Shown here: piece after piece, positions 54,148-64,000 of the stretch
Layout of the letters: every line of letters starts with the position of its first letter
Numbering within the stretch: the first letter of the stretch is position 1
Source of the DNA: Desulfobacteraceae bacterium
Lineage (GTDB): Bacteria; Desulfobacterota; Desulfobacteria; Desulfobacterales; JACKCP01
Length of the DNA stretch: 64,000 bases
Assembly (NCBI GenBank): GCA_020633955.1
Contig: JACKCP010000002.1
Span: 1-64,000, forward strand
Direction: 5' to 3'
Notes under the pieces: generated by a model
What the model saw: the letters and a program-made list of their open reading frames with translations, nothing else
Databases searched by the model: none
Told to the model about the DNA's origin: nothing
Program-made: the position numbers and the translations under genes

Positions 54148-55851
54148 TTATAAATCAACTCCGTATTTTTTCAAAAATGCTACTCCGCCCTGAACACTTA
54201 CATTCTGCTCATAACCAAGCTCATTCAAGTTCAGCTGTGCTTCATAGGATCTCACTCCTGTGTTGCACACAAGAACAACTTTTTTGTTCTTTGGAACTTC
54301 GTTTATTCGTCTTCTCAGCTCATCCTGAGGAATGCTTTTCCAGAAATCCGGATACTTTTCAACATATGGTCTTGCATCCCTTTCCGCACGACAGTCAATT
54401 AAAGCAGCCTCGCCTTTTTTAATTTTTTCCCAGTATTCTTCAAATTCTTTACTTCCAATGGGCCTGAACTGCTCATTCAAAAGGTTATCTGCAACATTCC
54501 CAAGGGCATTTATAACATCCATTGCAGAGGCAAAAGGTGGTGAATAAGCTATTTCAAGATTGCTGATATCATCAACTGTTGCACCCTTGTCAAGAATTGC
54601 TGCAACTGCATTTATTCTTGCCACAGTGGCATCACCGTTAGCTCCATATCCCTGAATACCAAGAACCTTTCTTGAACCCCTCTCAACAACCAGTTCAAGA
54701 TACATTAGATCTTTGTCAGGATAAAAATGTGCTCTGTCAAGCTGACACATCTGAACACTTACAGCATCAAACCCTGCCTTTAAGGCATTGTCAAGGTTAA
54801 GGCCTGCTCCGCAAAGACAGCCATCAAATATTTTTACAACAAAGCTTCCAACAGCACCTTTGAACTGCTTGTTTGAACCTGTTATATTTGACCCAATAAC
54901 CCTTCCCTGTCTGTTTGCCATGGAACCAAGAGGGAAATACCCCCACTGACCCGAAACAAGATTTTTTATTGCAACGCAGTCTCCTCCTGAATAAATATCA
55001 GGATCTGAAGTTTCAAGCCTGTCATTTACCAAGATTGCATCAAAAGGACCAATTGCAAGACCTGCTTTTTTTGCTAGTTCAGAGTTTGGTACAACTCCGG
55101 GAGCCATTATTACAAGGTCTGCCTCAAGCTCTCGTTTATCGGTAACAACTTTTTTTACACTTCCATCTCCTTCAAGAGAAATCACCCTTTCTCCAAGATA
55201 AAAGGAAACATCATTATCTTCCATTTCCTTCATTGCAAGGCGCGCCATTTCCTTACCAACAAATCCTGGCATTACCTGATCTGCAATTTCAATAACGCTT
55301 GTTTCGATTCCCCACATGTCTGCAAGTGCCTCAGCCATTTCAAGTCCGATAAACCCTGCTCCTACAACAACAGCCTTTGATACTTCACCTGCGGTAATGA
55401 CAGCTTTTATATCAATTGCATCCTGAAGTTTTCCAACACCATATACATTTTTGAGATCAAGACCGCTAATACCGATATTTCTTACCCTGCATCCTGTTCC
55501 AAGAACAAGCTTGTCATAGGAAAGCCAGTCTTCCCTGCTTCCATCTGCAACAATTTTAACTTTTTTATTTTTCCTATCAATATCAACAACTTCTGTCCCG
55601 GTCATCACTTTTACATCTTTACAGTTTGTAAAGAAGTATTCATCCCTTACCATGTGAAAACTTGTTTTCATCAGATCGGAAGAATCACTTACATCTCCCG
55701 AAACATAATATGGAATTCCACATCCGCCATAGGAAATAAATTTTTCCCTGTCTATCAGTATAACTTCAGCATCAGGCTCTGTACGTTTCACCCTGCAGGC
55801 AACTTTAGGTCCAAGGGCAACTGCTCCTACAACAACTATCTTCCTGGACAT
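54148..55851 (-). CDS. FAD-dependent CoA-disulfide / persulfide reductase with C-terminal rhodanese domain
   Basis: 567 aa. N-terminal FAD loop VVVGAVALGPKVA, redox-active single Cys44 in YGGCGIPYY (CoA-disulfide-reductase type), NAD(P) loop VVVGAGFIGLEMAEAL, GGDCVAI for FAD, dimerisation domain, then rhodanese with Cys529 in VCNTGVRS. The fusion matches NAD(P)H persulfide or polysulfide reductases. It would handle sulfane sulfur or CoA persulfide in the cytoplasm, in keeping with a sulfur-metabolising anaerobe. ACGGAGG lies 4 nt before the ATG. Monocistronic. Confidence 0.9.
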   Translation of the reverse strand: MSRKIVVVGAVALGPKVACRVKRTEPDAEVILIDREKFISYGGCGIPYYVSGDVSDSSDLMKTSFHMVRDEYFFTNCKDVKVMTGTEVVDIDRKNKKVKIVADGSREDWLSYDKLVLGTGCRVRNIGISGLDLKNVYGVGKLQDAIDIKAVITAGEVSKAVVVGAGFIGLEMAEALADMWGIETSVIEIADQVMPGFVGKEMARLAMKEMEDNDVSFYLGERVISLEGDGSVKKVVTDKRELEADLVIMAPGVVPNSELAKKAGLAIGPFDAILVNDRLETSDPDIYSGGDCVAIKNLVSGQWGYFPLGSMANRQGRVIGSNITGSNKQFKGAVGSFVVKIFDGCLCGAGLNLDNALKAGFDAVSVQMCQLDRAHFYPDKDLMYLELVVERGSRKVLGIQGYGANGDATVARINAVAAILDKGATVDDISNLEIAYSPPFASAMDVINALGNVADNLLNEQFRPIGSKEFEEYWEKIKKGEAALIDCRAERDARPYVEKYPDFWKSIPQDELRRRINEVPKNKKVVLVCNTGVRSYEAQLNLNELGYEQNVSVQGGVAFLKKYGVDL

Positions 55852-56012
55852 CTTTCCTCCGTAATTTATTTATATTTACAAATCTTATCCCCAATTTAAG
55901 GCGGACTTATGTTTTTTAGTCCAGCCAAATATTCAATTAATCAGATTAAAAAAAATCAAACAAGTTTTATTATATTTTTTATTCATTTTTGAACTCAAAT
56001 AACTCGATATCG

Positions 56013-58007
56013 TTACAAAAGATTCAAATCCCAGTTAAGCTTTGAATTTTTTCTTCTTTCAGAATCAATTTCTCTTGGAACAAATTCATTTATCTCTGCA
56101 AATAAAGAAAAACCCGCCTTTTTTAATTGATTTTTATTTTCTGTAAGATCAATTTCCCATGAAGGATAAACCCAGTAAAGGGAATCATATTTTTTAACAA
56201 ACCCGCCTTCCTTTTTAGGGCTGAAAAAAAGCTCTTCAGATTTAAGCTCATCAGATTTAACAGCTGAAATGGTATATGGGAAATATCCTTTAATTATTAT
56301 GCCAAGGGGAATCTTTGAATTTTTCGGCATTGAAACAAGGTCTTCCTTTCCAAGTTCAGGACTTACAATTGCACCCTTAAATCCATTTTTTTCCATTACT
56401 TCTGCTGCAAGAGTATTTGTAAGGTTGCAAAAAGGTCCGCCCCAGACATTGATACTTTTAATTTTTTTAAAAAGGCCTGCCTGCCAGATATTATTAGCAA
56501 TAAAATTTTTACCGCCCTTTTCAATAATCAAATCTATTGCATCCATATATTTCTGCTCATCTTCCGGCCAGATAAAAGGAGGAAGCCAGAACCACTGACT
56601 TAAAGAAAAATCTTTTTTTTCATATTTTAGTTTTTCAATAAAGAGATCGTCAACCCAAACTCCGCCAGGCGATTGAAGACTTCCTTTTTTCGAACACCTT
56701 TTAACAAATGTTTCTTTTACATTAACCCTTTTCTTATCAGATTTTACAGGGCCTTCATCCATGGAAAAAGAAACTGGAGAAGGTTTTATACCTTCAATAA
56801 GTTCATATTCTGATTTTAAAGATTCAATATAATTCACAAGCTCCTGTTCTTTTCTGTCAATTAAAAAAACAGGGGTTTTGGAAGGCGGAATTTTTTTAAA
56901 ATCAGATGCTCTGAATACAAATTTACCGCCTTTGGGAAGAGATAAAGGCACATAAATAACATTATGAAAGAGATCGCCTTCATATCCAACTCTAAGTTTA
57001 TCGCCCTTCAAAAGAGGCTCCCTTGGTTCAAGAAAAAATTTTTTGCCGTCACTTGAAATCCGTCCCATAAATTTCCCTGAACCAGTTTCACTGTTTTCTC
57101 CTGCTGGATTATAGGTTCTCTGGGGAAGAAAATTATAATGGGTCAGAGGGCGTCCAAGTGCTTCATCAAAAATTTTTACTGCATCTTTTTTCTCCTTTGC
57201 AGTCATTACCTGATCTCTTAAACTTTTATATCCCCAAACTGTATAATAAACATAATGAGGAGTCTTTTTTCTTCCCTCGATTTTCCATGTCTTAACTTCT
57301 GGTATCTCCTGCAAAACTTTTACAAGAACATCAAGGCTTAAATCCATGCATGAAAAAAAACTCTTTTTCAAATCACCATGGGAATAAATTCTTCTGCAGG
57401 GCTGTACGCATCTCCCCCGAAGTCCGCTTTTACCCCCCATAAAACTGCTCCAGTAACATCTTCCTGAAATTCCGTAACAAAGAGAGCCGTGAATAAAGAC
57501 CTCCAGGTCAACTCCGGATTTTTTATCCGCCATAAGTTTAATCTGATCAATTGAAAATTCACGGGGGAGAACAACCCTTGAAATATTATTTTTTCCAGCC
57601 ATTTTAATTCCTGATGGAAGGGAGAGCGCTGAAAGGGTTGAAAGATGAAGCTCACATCTAATTCCAACTTCAGAAGCTATTTTTATTATTGCAGGATCAT
57701 TTATAATCAGTGCATCTGGTTTCACATAACGCTTTACTCTCACAAGCATTCTGCCGACTTTTGGAATTTCAGAGTCTTTAAGAACAGAATTTATTGCAAG
57801 GTAAAGCTTAACATTTTTTCTTCTGGCAAGCTCGGAAAGTTTTGAAAGCTCTTCTATTGAAAAATTATCAGCTTCCATTCTTGCCGAAAAATTTTTTAAG
57901 GAACAGTATACTGCATCTGCACCGGCAGCAATTGCTGCAAAAAAAGACTCCATATTCCCGGCCGGAGCAAGTATTTCGGGTTTATGTTCCTGTTTTTTTC
58001 TTATCAT
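56013..58007 (-). CDS. peptidase U32 family protein (RlhA-like)
   Basis: 664 aa. N-terminal U32 domain ILAPAGNMESFFAAIAAGADAVY, then EVFIHGSLCYGISGRCYW, SGLRGRCVQPCRR with the conserved Cys set, and a long C-terminal region with a DUF3656-like segment. Relatives include RlhA (23S rRNA hydroxylation) and TrhP; the proteolysis name is historical. The ATG at 58007 has GAGG 6 nt upstream; an in-frame TTG at 58052 lacks one. Divergent from the helicase gene 74 nt away. Confidence 0.87.
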   Translation of the reverse strand: MIRKKQEHKPEILAPAGNMESFFAAIAAGADAVYCSLKNFSARMEADNFSIEELSKLSELARRKNVKLYLAINSVLKDSEIPKVGRMLVRVKRYVKPDALIINDPAIIKIASEVGIRCELHLSTLSALSLPSGIKMAGKNNISRVVLPREFSIDQIKLMADKKSGVDLEVFIHGSLCYGISGRCYWSSFMGGKSGLRGRCVQPCRRIYSHGDLKKSFFSCMDLSLDVLVKVLQEIPEVKTWKIEGRKKTPHYVYYTVWGYKSLRDQVMTAKEKKDAVKIFDEALGRPLTHYNFLPQRTYNPAGENSETGSGKFMGRISSDGKKFFLEPREPLLKGDKLRVGYEGDLFHNVIYVPLSLPKGGKFVFRASDFKKIPPSKTPVFLIDRKEQELVNYIESLKSEYELIEGIKPSPVSFSMDEGPVKSDKKRVNVKETFVKRCSKKGSLQSPGGVWVDDLFIEKLKYEKKDFSLSQWFWLPPFIWPEDEQKYMDAIDLIIEKGGKNFIANNIWQAGLFKKIKSINVWGGPFCNLTNTLAAEVMEKNGFKGAIVSPELGKEDLVSMPKNSKIPLGIIIKGYFPYTISAVKSDELKSEELFFSPKKEGGFVKKYDSLYWVYPSWEIDLTENKNQLKKAGFSLFAEINEFVPREIDSERRKNSKLNWDLNLL

Positions 58008-58081
58008 TTGTTTCCTCACTTGCGGTAAATATTGATTAAGTGTTATAGGCAAACTTTGGATAATAATTAAAGAGAGTCTTT

Positions 58082-60208
58082 ATGGACAGTAAAAAATTTA
58101 AAAATAAAAAAGTTTTTAATAATACCAAAGACGACAATACTAAAAAATATATTAAAAACAAAAGGTTTTCAAAAAAAAACACTTCTAGTGTCTCCAGATT
58201 AAAGGCTGGTTCAGACAAGAGGCTCAAAGATGTTTTTAAAAAAATTGGAGTACCTGAAAAAACAGAGTTTAAAGCAGACAGATTCCAGCAGGAGGCAATA
58301 GATCTTGTACCAAGGGAAGACTGCATTGTAACAGCTCCAACTGGTGCTGGTAAAACATGGATTGCTGAAGTCGCAATGGAAAAAATTTTCAATTCAGGTG
58401 GACGATCCTGGTATGCATCTCCATTAAAGGCTCTTACAAATACATTGTACAAGGTTTTTTCCGAAAAATTCGGGGAAAAAAATGTAGGAATTCTAACAGG
58501 AGACAGAAAAGAACTTCCTGATGCACCAATTATTATAGGAACAACTGAAATTCTAAGAAACCATCTTTATGATGCTATGCATGAAGGAAGAGATATTGAT
58601 ACAGATTATGTTATCATGGACGAAGCACACTACCTTGGAGATGAAGACAGGGGAGTTGTCTGGGAAGAGGTTTTAATTTATCTTCCAGTAAGAATACCGG
58701 TTCTTCTTTTGTCTGCAACAATTGAAAATGCAGAGCAGATTGCAGGATGGATGGAATCAATAAGGCAAAGGGAATGCCGGGTTATAAAAGCCAAAAAAAG
58801 GCCTGTAGAACTCTACCCTCTTTTTCTTCATCCTTCAGGAACTGTTTTTCCTTTTTTTGAAACAATAAATGAAAAAGGAAGGCCTCCTGTAACAAGAATA
58901 TATAAAAAAGTAAGAAAATATATTTCAAATGTACACAGACCTCTTTTGTCACATCCAGGAAGAATCCCCCCCATGGGAGAAATAATAGGCATACTTGGCA
59001 AGTACAGCCTTCTTCCATCAATATTTTTCTTAAAATCAAGGGCAGACTGTGACAATTCTGTAGAAATATGTGAAAGAAACGGCCTTAAGACAACAAAGGA
59101 ACAAAGGGATAAAATAATTAAAAAACTTGATTATCTGGTGGAAAAACATCCCCATATAAAAAATCATCCCCAGATAAAATATGTCATAAATTCAGGAGTT
59201 GCAGCTCATCACAGCGGACATCTTCCTCCCTGGAAAGAAACAGTTGAAGAGCTTATGACAGAAGGACTTTTAAATGCAGTCTTTGCAACTTCAACTGTTG
59301 CAGCAGGAGTAAACTTTCCAGCAAGAAGCGTTGTACTCTCAAACTCAGACAAGTTCAACGGCGTTGAATTTCTTCCACTTACCCCAACAGAACTTCATCA
59401 GATGACAGGACGTGCAGGAAGAAGGGGGATGGATAATATTGGATTTGTTATTTCACTTCCAGGAAAGTTCATGGATTTAAAACTTCTTGGAAAACTTTTT
59501 TTCCAGAGTCCAGGACCTGTTTTAAGCAAACTCAAGATAAACTTTTCAATGGTTTTAAACCTTCTTTTATCCCACTCGCCTTTCCAGATTGAAATTTTAA
59601 TTGAAAGATCTCTTGCCTCATACCAGATAAAAGAATCTGATGAATTAAAAATGGATTTCAGAAAAAGGCTCAATTTCTTAAAAAAAACCGGATATGTGGA
59701 TACAAACGACAACCTTACATATGACGGAACCTGGGCTTCAAAACTTAGAATAGATTATCCTCTGATTGTTGCCGAAGGCTTCAGAAAAGAACTTTTCCCA
59801 AAATCTCCCATTCTTCTTGCATCAATTATTTCATGCTTTGTTACTGACAGGGAATACAAAGATGATCTTCTTTTCCACAGAAGCATTCCAAAAAACTTAA
59901 GAAAAGAATATATTAACATAAAAAAAGAGCTTGAATCCTTTTTTTCAGATCTGGGAAATAACGGCTTTAATGTTCCAAATCTATTCCTCACACCTGCTGT
60001 AATGACTTATCACTGGGCAATGGGTGCACCATGGGAGGAAGTCAGCAGATTAAGTGAAATTGCCGAAGGAGATCTTGTAAGGCTTTTTCTGAGAACAGCT
60101 GATAATTTAAGGCATATAAAAAATCTTACAGAAGTGTTCCCTGAAGAGGCGGCAGCTGCTGCCGAAGCTGTTGAACTGATTTTAAGGGAACCTGTCATAA
60201 CAGATTAA
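58082..60208 (+). CDS. Ski2-like DEAH-box helicase
   Basis: 708 aa superfamily 2 helicase. Lys-rich low-complexity N terminus (about 1-55), Walker A APTGAGKTW (85-93), DEAH (180-183), SAT (211-213), HHSGHLPPWKETVEELM, ATSTVAAGVNFPAR and QMTGRAGRRGMD. The last two are Ski2/Mtr4/Hel308-type motifs. The C terminus (about 480-708) is helical and not identified. A role in RNA processing or turnover is plausible but unproven. The divergent U32 gene and downstream prfC give a translation-linked context. Confidence 0.87.
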   Translation: MDSKKFKNKKVFNNTKDDNTKKYIKNKRFSKKNTSSVSRLKAGSDKRLKDVFKKIGVPEKTEFKADRFQQEAIDLVPREDCIVTAPTGAGKTWIAEVAMEKIFNSGGRSWYASPLKALTNTLYKVFSEKFGEKNVGILTGDRKELPDAPIIIGTTEILRNHLYDAMHEGRDIDTDYVIMDEAHYLGDEDRGVVWEEVLIYLPVRIPVLLLSATIENAEQIAGWMESIRQRECRVIKAKKRPVELYPLFLHPSGTVFPFFETINEKGRPPVTRIYKKVRKYISNVHRPLLSHPGRIPPMGEIIGILGKYSLLPSIFFLKSRADCDNSVEICERNGLKTTKEQRDKIIKKLDYLVEKHPHIKNHPQIKYVINSGVAAHHSGHLPPWKETVEELMTEGLLNAVFATSTVAAGVNFPARSVVLSNSDKFNGVEFLPLTPTELHQMTGRAGRRGMDNIGFVISLPGKFMDLKLLGKLFFQSPGPVLSKLKINFSMVLNLLLSHSPFQIEILIERSLASYQIKESDELKMDFRKRLNFLKKTGYVDTNDNLTYDGTWASKLRIDYPLIVAEGFRKELFPKSPILLASIISCFVTDREYKDDLLFHRSIPKNLRKEYINIKKELESFFSDLGNNGFNVPNLFLTPAVMTYHWAMGAPWEEVSRLSEIAEGDLVRLFLRTADNLRHIKNLTEVFPEEAAAAAEAVELILREPVITD

Positions 60209-60238
60209 AACAATAATTTTTTGAAAGAACAAGTATTC

Positions 60239-61825
60239 ATGAGTAGAAAAAGAGCTGAAGAAATTAAAAAAAGAAGAACATTTGGAATAATAAGTCATCC
60301 TGATGCAGGTAAAACAACACTTACTGAAAAACTCCTCCTTTTTGGCGGTGCAATTGAACAGGCTGGTGCAATCAAGGCAAGAAAGTCCGAAAGACATGCA
60401 ACAAGCGACTGGATGGAGGTTGAACAGCAAAGGGGAATATCTGTAACAACATCTGTAATGAAATTCAATTACAATGATTACGAAATAAATCTTCTCGATA
60501 CACCAGGCCATAAGGACTTTTCAGAAGATACATACAGGGTTTTGACAGCCGTTGATTCTGCTTTGATGATAATTGACAGCGGAAACGGAGTTGAACCCCA
60601 GACTGAAAAGCTCATGGGGGTATGCAGAATGAGGAATACTCCCATTATTACATTTATAAACAAGCTTGACCGCGTAGGACTTGAACCGCTTGATATTCTT
60701 GCTGAAATAGAAGATAAGCTTCAGATAGAATGTACCCCCCTGTCCTGGCCCATTGGAATGGGAAAGGAATTTAAAGGGGTGTATAATCTTGTTGATAAAT
60801 CAGTACTTCTTTTCCGGGCAGGCCAGGACAAACGACCTGAAGATGTTGTTGAAATAGATTCCCTTGAAGACAAAAAACTCGATGAAATTCTCGGCTCACT
60901 TGCAGACAAACTAAGGGAAGATGTTGAGCTGATTGAGGGCGCTGCAGACCCGTTTGACCTTGAACTTTTTTTAAACGGAACCCAGACTCCGGTGTTTTTC
61001 GGCTCGGCACTCAACAATTTCGGAGTTCAGGAAGTTCTTGACGCACTTACTCAATATGCTCCCCCTCCATATCCAAGGGAGACACACACACGATTTGTAA
61101 ACCCAATGGAAGATGATTTTACAGGTTTTGCATTCAAAATTCAGGCAAACATGGATCCCCAGCACAGGGACAGAATTGCTTTTATAAGAGTATGTTCAGG
61201 CAAATTTACCAAGGGAATGAAGGTGATGCACCACAGAATCGGCAAGGAAATCACGCTGGCCAATGCAATAACTTTTATGGCAAGGGAAAGAAGCCATGTA
61301 GAAGAAGCCTGGCCGGGTGATATAATCGGAATTCATAACCATGGAACAATAAAAATTGGAGACACCTTTTCTCTTAAAGAGCCACTTAAATTCAAAGGAA
61401 TTCCAAACTTTGCTCCAGAGCTTTTTAAAAGGGTAATACTAAAAAACCCGTTAAAGGCAAAACAACTGAACAAGGGACTTATCCAGCTTTCTGAAGAAGG
61501 AGCAATTCAGTTTTTCAGACCTTTGCAGGGAAATGACATTATTCTTGGAGCTGTTGGAGAACTTCAGTTCGATGTTACAATTGCACGTCTAAAGGCAGAA
61601 TACAGTGTTGATGCGATTTATGAACCTATTAATTATTCGGTCGCACGCTGGCTGGAATTTGAAGATCCAAAGGACGAAAAGGAATTTGAAAGAAAAAATC
61701 AGAACAATATGGCCCTTGATTCAGAAGGATATAAAACATTTCTTACTACTTCGGAATGGCAGCTTGGCTTTATAAAAGACAAATGGCCAAAGGTAAAATT
61801 TCTTAAAACAAGGGAACATGACTAG
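60239..61825 (+). CDS. prfC: peptide chain release factor 3
   Basis: GTPase that removes RF1/RF2 after termination. 528 aa. G1 SHPDAGKTT, switch EQQRGISVTTSV, G3 DTPGHKDFSEDTYR, G4 NKLDR, then RF3-specific GFAFKIQANMDPQHRDRIAF and ELQFDVTIARLKAEY. I start at ATG 60239 (MSRKRAEEIKKRRTFG); an in-frame TTG at 60221 has no ribosome site. 30 nt after the helicase, so possibly co-transcribed. Confidence 0.95.
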   Translation: MSRKRAEEIKKRRTFGIISHPDAGKTTLTEKLLLFGGAIEQAGAIKARKSERHATSDWMEVEQQRGISVTTSVMKFNYNDYEINLLDTPGHKDFSEDTYRVLTAVDSALMIIDSGNGVEPQTEKLMGVCRMRNTPIITFINKLDRVGLEPLDILAEIEDKLQIECTPLSWPIGMGKEFKGVYNLVDKSVLLFRAGQDKRPEDVVEIDSLEDKKLDEILGSLADKLREDVELIEGAADPFDLELFLNGTQTPVFFGSALNNFGVQEVLDALTQYAPPPYPRETHTRFVNPMEDDFTGFAFKIQANMDPQHRDRIAFIRVCSGKFTKGMKVMHHRIGKEITLANAITFMARERSHVEEAWPGDIIGIHNHGTIKIGDTFSLKEPLKFKGIPNFAPELFKRVILKNPLKAKQLNKGLIQLSEEGAIQFFRPLQGNDIILGAVGELQFDVTIARLKAEYSVDAIYEPINYSVARWLEFEDPKDEKEFERKNQNNMALDSEGYKTFLTTSEWQLGFIKDKWPKVKFLKTREHD

Positions 61826-61951
61826 CAGATAAATTTTGTTCAGGCGCTGTTTTTTTTTATTTTATGTTTAATATATATATTCTGAACTTAATTTATGATA
61901 TCTTAATCGTCCTTAAGAAAATTTAAAAATTTTATTTGCATGAGGCTAAAA

Positions 61952-64000
61952 ATGACAAGCACGGGATACAGAGAAATACCATATAACTATACTTCAGCAG
62001 ATGATGAACAGATAGTATCAAGAATTCTTGGAGAAGATACCTGGCAGGTTCTTGAAAGACTGAGACTACAGAGAGTGACAGGAAGATCGGCACGTCTTCT
62101 GATGAGATTTATCGGAGATATCTTTATTCTAAAGAGAAACCCCTTTGTTTTTCAGGAGCTTGTAGAGTCCTCAAGGAGAAGAAAAGAATACTTCAAAAAA
62201 AGTGAGGATGAACTTGCAGTTATTGAATCTGCAGCCTTGAACAATGAAGTTCTGCCTGTTGTGAAAAAATGCAGACAGGTTCTTGAAAATTTTAAAAAAG
62301 AAATAAACGAAGTTAAAAAAAAGAGAAAAGAAGTATTAAAAATACTGGGTGAAATTGTTGGAAAGGAAAATGTATATTTTGATCCTTTCACATTAAACAG
62401 CCATGCCACAGATGCCACTGACTGGAGAATGTGTCTTCCCTGGGCTGTTGTGCGTCCTTACAGTGAAGAGCAGGTTCCAAAACTTTTAAAAGCAATTGAA
62501 GACCTTGAAATGCATGTAATTCCAAGAGGTGCAGGGACAGGTCTTACAGGTGGAGCAGTTCCTTTAAATGAAAACTGCATAATGATTAACACTGAAAAAC
62601 TTGCAAGAATTCACGGTATAGAAAAAAGAAAATTCACAGATGATAACGGCAATGAAAAGGAAATGTCGGTATTAAAAGCTGATGCCGGTGTAATCGCTGA
62701 TCAGGCAATGAAATTTGCTGAAAAAAACAACCTTGTTTTTGCAACTGATCCAACAAGTTCCTGGGCATGTACTCTTGGAGGAAATATAAGCGAAAATGCA
62801 GGGGGAAAAAAGGCTGTATTATGGGGAACATGCATTGATAATGTTCTTGACTTCAAGGTTGCCATGCCCGGAGGTTTTTTTGTTTTTGTTGAAAGAACTG
62901 ATCACCGTATGAGGAAAATAATGCCCCAGGACATTGTTACCTTTAAAGTTACAAATCTTTCAACAAATGAGTCAGAAGAAATAAAACTTATTGGAAGTGA
63001 AATAAGAAAACCCGGCCTTTGGAAGGATATTACAAACAAAACTCTTAACGGAGTTCCAGGTCTTCAAAAAGAAGGATGTGACGGCATAATAACTTCCGCA
63101 TCATTTATCCTTTATGAAGACTATAAGTTCAAAACAACATGCTGCCTTGAATTTTTCGGAGAAAGCATGGATGAGGCAAGTATTGTAATATCCGAACTTA
63201 CAAAGCTTTTTGAAGACAGAACAAAAGAAACCCTTATGGCTTTGGAACATTTTGATGACGAGTATATAAAAGCCATAAACTATAAAGTCAAGGCGCCTAA
63301 AAGTGAAATCCCAAAGGCAGTCCTTTTAATAGACATTGTTGGCAATACACAGGAAGAACTTGAAAAGGGCAAGCAGAAACTTTCTGATCTTCTTGCAAAT
63401 TATGAAAACACAGAAATATTTTTTGCAGCTGACAAAAAGGAAGCTGACAAATTCTGGGGAGACAGAAAAAAATTCGGAGCAATTGCTGCTAGAACAAATG
63501 CTTTTAAACTGAATGAAGATATTGTCCTTCCAATTCATGCACTTGCAGATTTTGCAAGATATGTTGATGAATACAACAGAGAAGAAAACAGACACAGCCA
63601 GAAACAGGTGGTAAAAACACTTGCCGGTTATATCAAGACTATACAGACAAAACTTGAAAACAGAGACTGGATGGATTCAAAGTTTCCAGAACTTGAAAAA
63701 ATAGCAGGAGAAACAATTGAAAATCTTGACAAGGCATCAGGAGAAGAGCTTGAACATGAAAAATTCCTTTCTGAATTCATGGAAAAGCTTTTCAATCTCT
63801 TTACCGGTGACCGTGAAATAAGAGATTCAATTGAAAAGGTGAAAAAGGAAACCCGTGACAAGCGCATAATAATTGCAACCCATATGCATGCCGGAGACGG
63901 AAACAACCATGTGAACATCCCTGTTTTTTCAAATGATGTTGAAATGATGGCAAGGGCTCACAAAACAGCCGATGATATTATGGAAAAAACTGTTTCCCTT
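61952..64000 (+). CDS. FAD-linked oxidase/dehydrogenase with DUF3683-type N terminus, cut by window
   Basis: The first 683 residues of a protein that continues past the right edge. N terminus REIPYNYTSADDEQIV and RVTGRSARLL match the DUF3683 family of large (about 1,200 aa) D-lactate-dehydrogenase-like enzymes. FAD domain: PRGAGTGLTGGAVPL and SSWACTLGGNISENAGG; C-terminal oxidase motif THMHAGDGNNHVN near 641-653. An Fe-S reductase half is expected beyond the window. GAGG lies 6 nt before the ATG. Substrate (a 2-hydroxy acid) unproven. Confidence 0.87.
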   Translation, partial: MTSTGYREIPYNYTSADDEQIVSRILGEDTWQVLERLRLQRVTGRSARLLMRFIGDIFILKRNPFVFQELVESSRRRKEYFKKSEDELAVIESAALNNEVLPVVKKCRQVLENFKKEINEVKKKRKEVLKILGEIVGKENVYFDPFTLNSHATDATDWRMCLPWAVVRPYSEEQVPKLLKAIEDLEMHVIPRGAGTGLTGGAVPLNENCIMINTEKLARIHGIEKRKFTDDNGNEKEMSVLKADAGVIADQAMKFAEKNNLVFATDPTSSWACTLGGNISENAGGKKAVLWGTCIDNVLDFKVAMPGGFFVFVERTDHRMRKIMPQDIVTFKVTNLSTNESEEIKLIGSEIRKPGLWKDITNKTLNGVPGLQKEGCDGIITSASFILYEDYKFKTTCCLEFFGESMDEASIVISELTKLFEDRTKETLMALEHFDDEYIKAINYKVKAPKSEIPKAVLLIDIVGNTQEELEKGKQKLSDLLANYENTEIFFAADKKEADKFWGDRKKFGAIAARTNAFKLNEDIVLPIHALADFARYVDEYNREENRHSQKQVVKTLAGYIKTIQTKLENRDWMDSKFPELEKIAGETIENLDKASGEELEHEKFLSEFMEKLFNLFTGDREIRDSIEKVKKETRDKRIIIATHMHAGDGNNHVNIPVFSNDVEMMARAHKTADDIMEKTVSL

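Overview
The window is AT-rich DNA packed with chromosomal housekeeping genes. It most likely comes from a sulfate-reducing-type deltaproteobacterium (Desulfobacterota, probably near Desulfobacteraceae). The reasons are: an aromatic operon using the archaeal-type entry route (2-amino-3,7-dideoxyheptulosonate synthase plus dehydroquinate synthase II, also known from Desulfovibrio); a split purH; an atp operon with both b and b' subunits but no a or c; a CoA-disulfide/persulfide reductase fused to rhodanese; and a meso-DAP-type murein gene set. No phage, insertion sequence or CRISPR array is visible.

Layout. 1-4561 (minus): aromatic operon ADTH synthase, DHQ synthase II, pheA, aroE, aroA (aroA runs off the left edge). 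4592-4850 (minus) is its leader, which I read as a transcription attenuator: a 31-codon leader peptide with a run of Tyr/Trp/Phe codons, overlapping hairpins and a strong intrinsic terminator before the first gene. 5117-8061 (plus): HU, then HPr, PTS enzyme I and SmpB. 8062-9014 has no gene. 9015-11103: a small conserved protein, then a CheD homologue lacking its catalytic Cys with a GAF/HD-GYP phosphodiesterase. 11209-13756 (minus): an unusual operon of orphan ParA ATPase, TrmO and a ParM-like actin. 13974-16376 (minus): split purH plus a DUF1232/J-domain protein. 16549-18615 (minus): hybrid histidine kinase.

19490-36216 (plus) is a complete, tightly overlapped division/cell-wall cluster from mraZ to ftsZ. 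36645-39272 is a multi-PAS protein with no recognisable output domain. 39330-45198 (minus) encodes the F1 sector and stalk of ATP synthase. 45441-50769 (minus) is the elongation cluster mreB-mreC-mreD-mrdA-rodA. The divisome and elongasome loci therefore face each other across the ATP synthase genes. 51340-53267 (minus) is a beta-lactamase-fold hydrolase overlapping an LD-carboxypeptidase, a likely murein-recycling pair. Then come tRNA-Pro(GGG), a PilZ protein, the CoA-disulfide reductase/rhodanese fusion, a U32-family protein divergent from a Ski2-like helicase, release factor 3, and the start of a large FAD-linked oxidase that runs off the right edge.

Intergenic gaps between 8 and 19 kb share copies of a degenerate, partly palindromic repeat. 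The best candidate for an undescribed system is the aromatic leader-peptide attenuator. Next are the ParA-TrmO-actin operon, the CheD active-site substitution and the repeat family. All calls come from reading the sequence and recalled family knowledge; no search was run.
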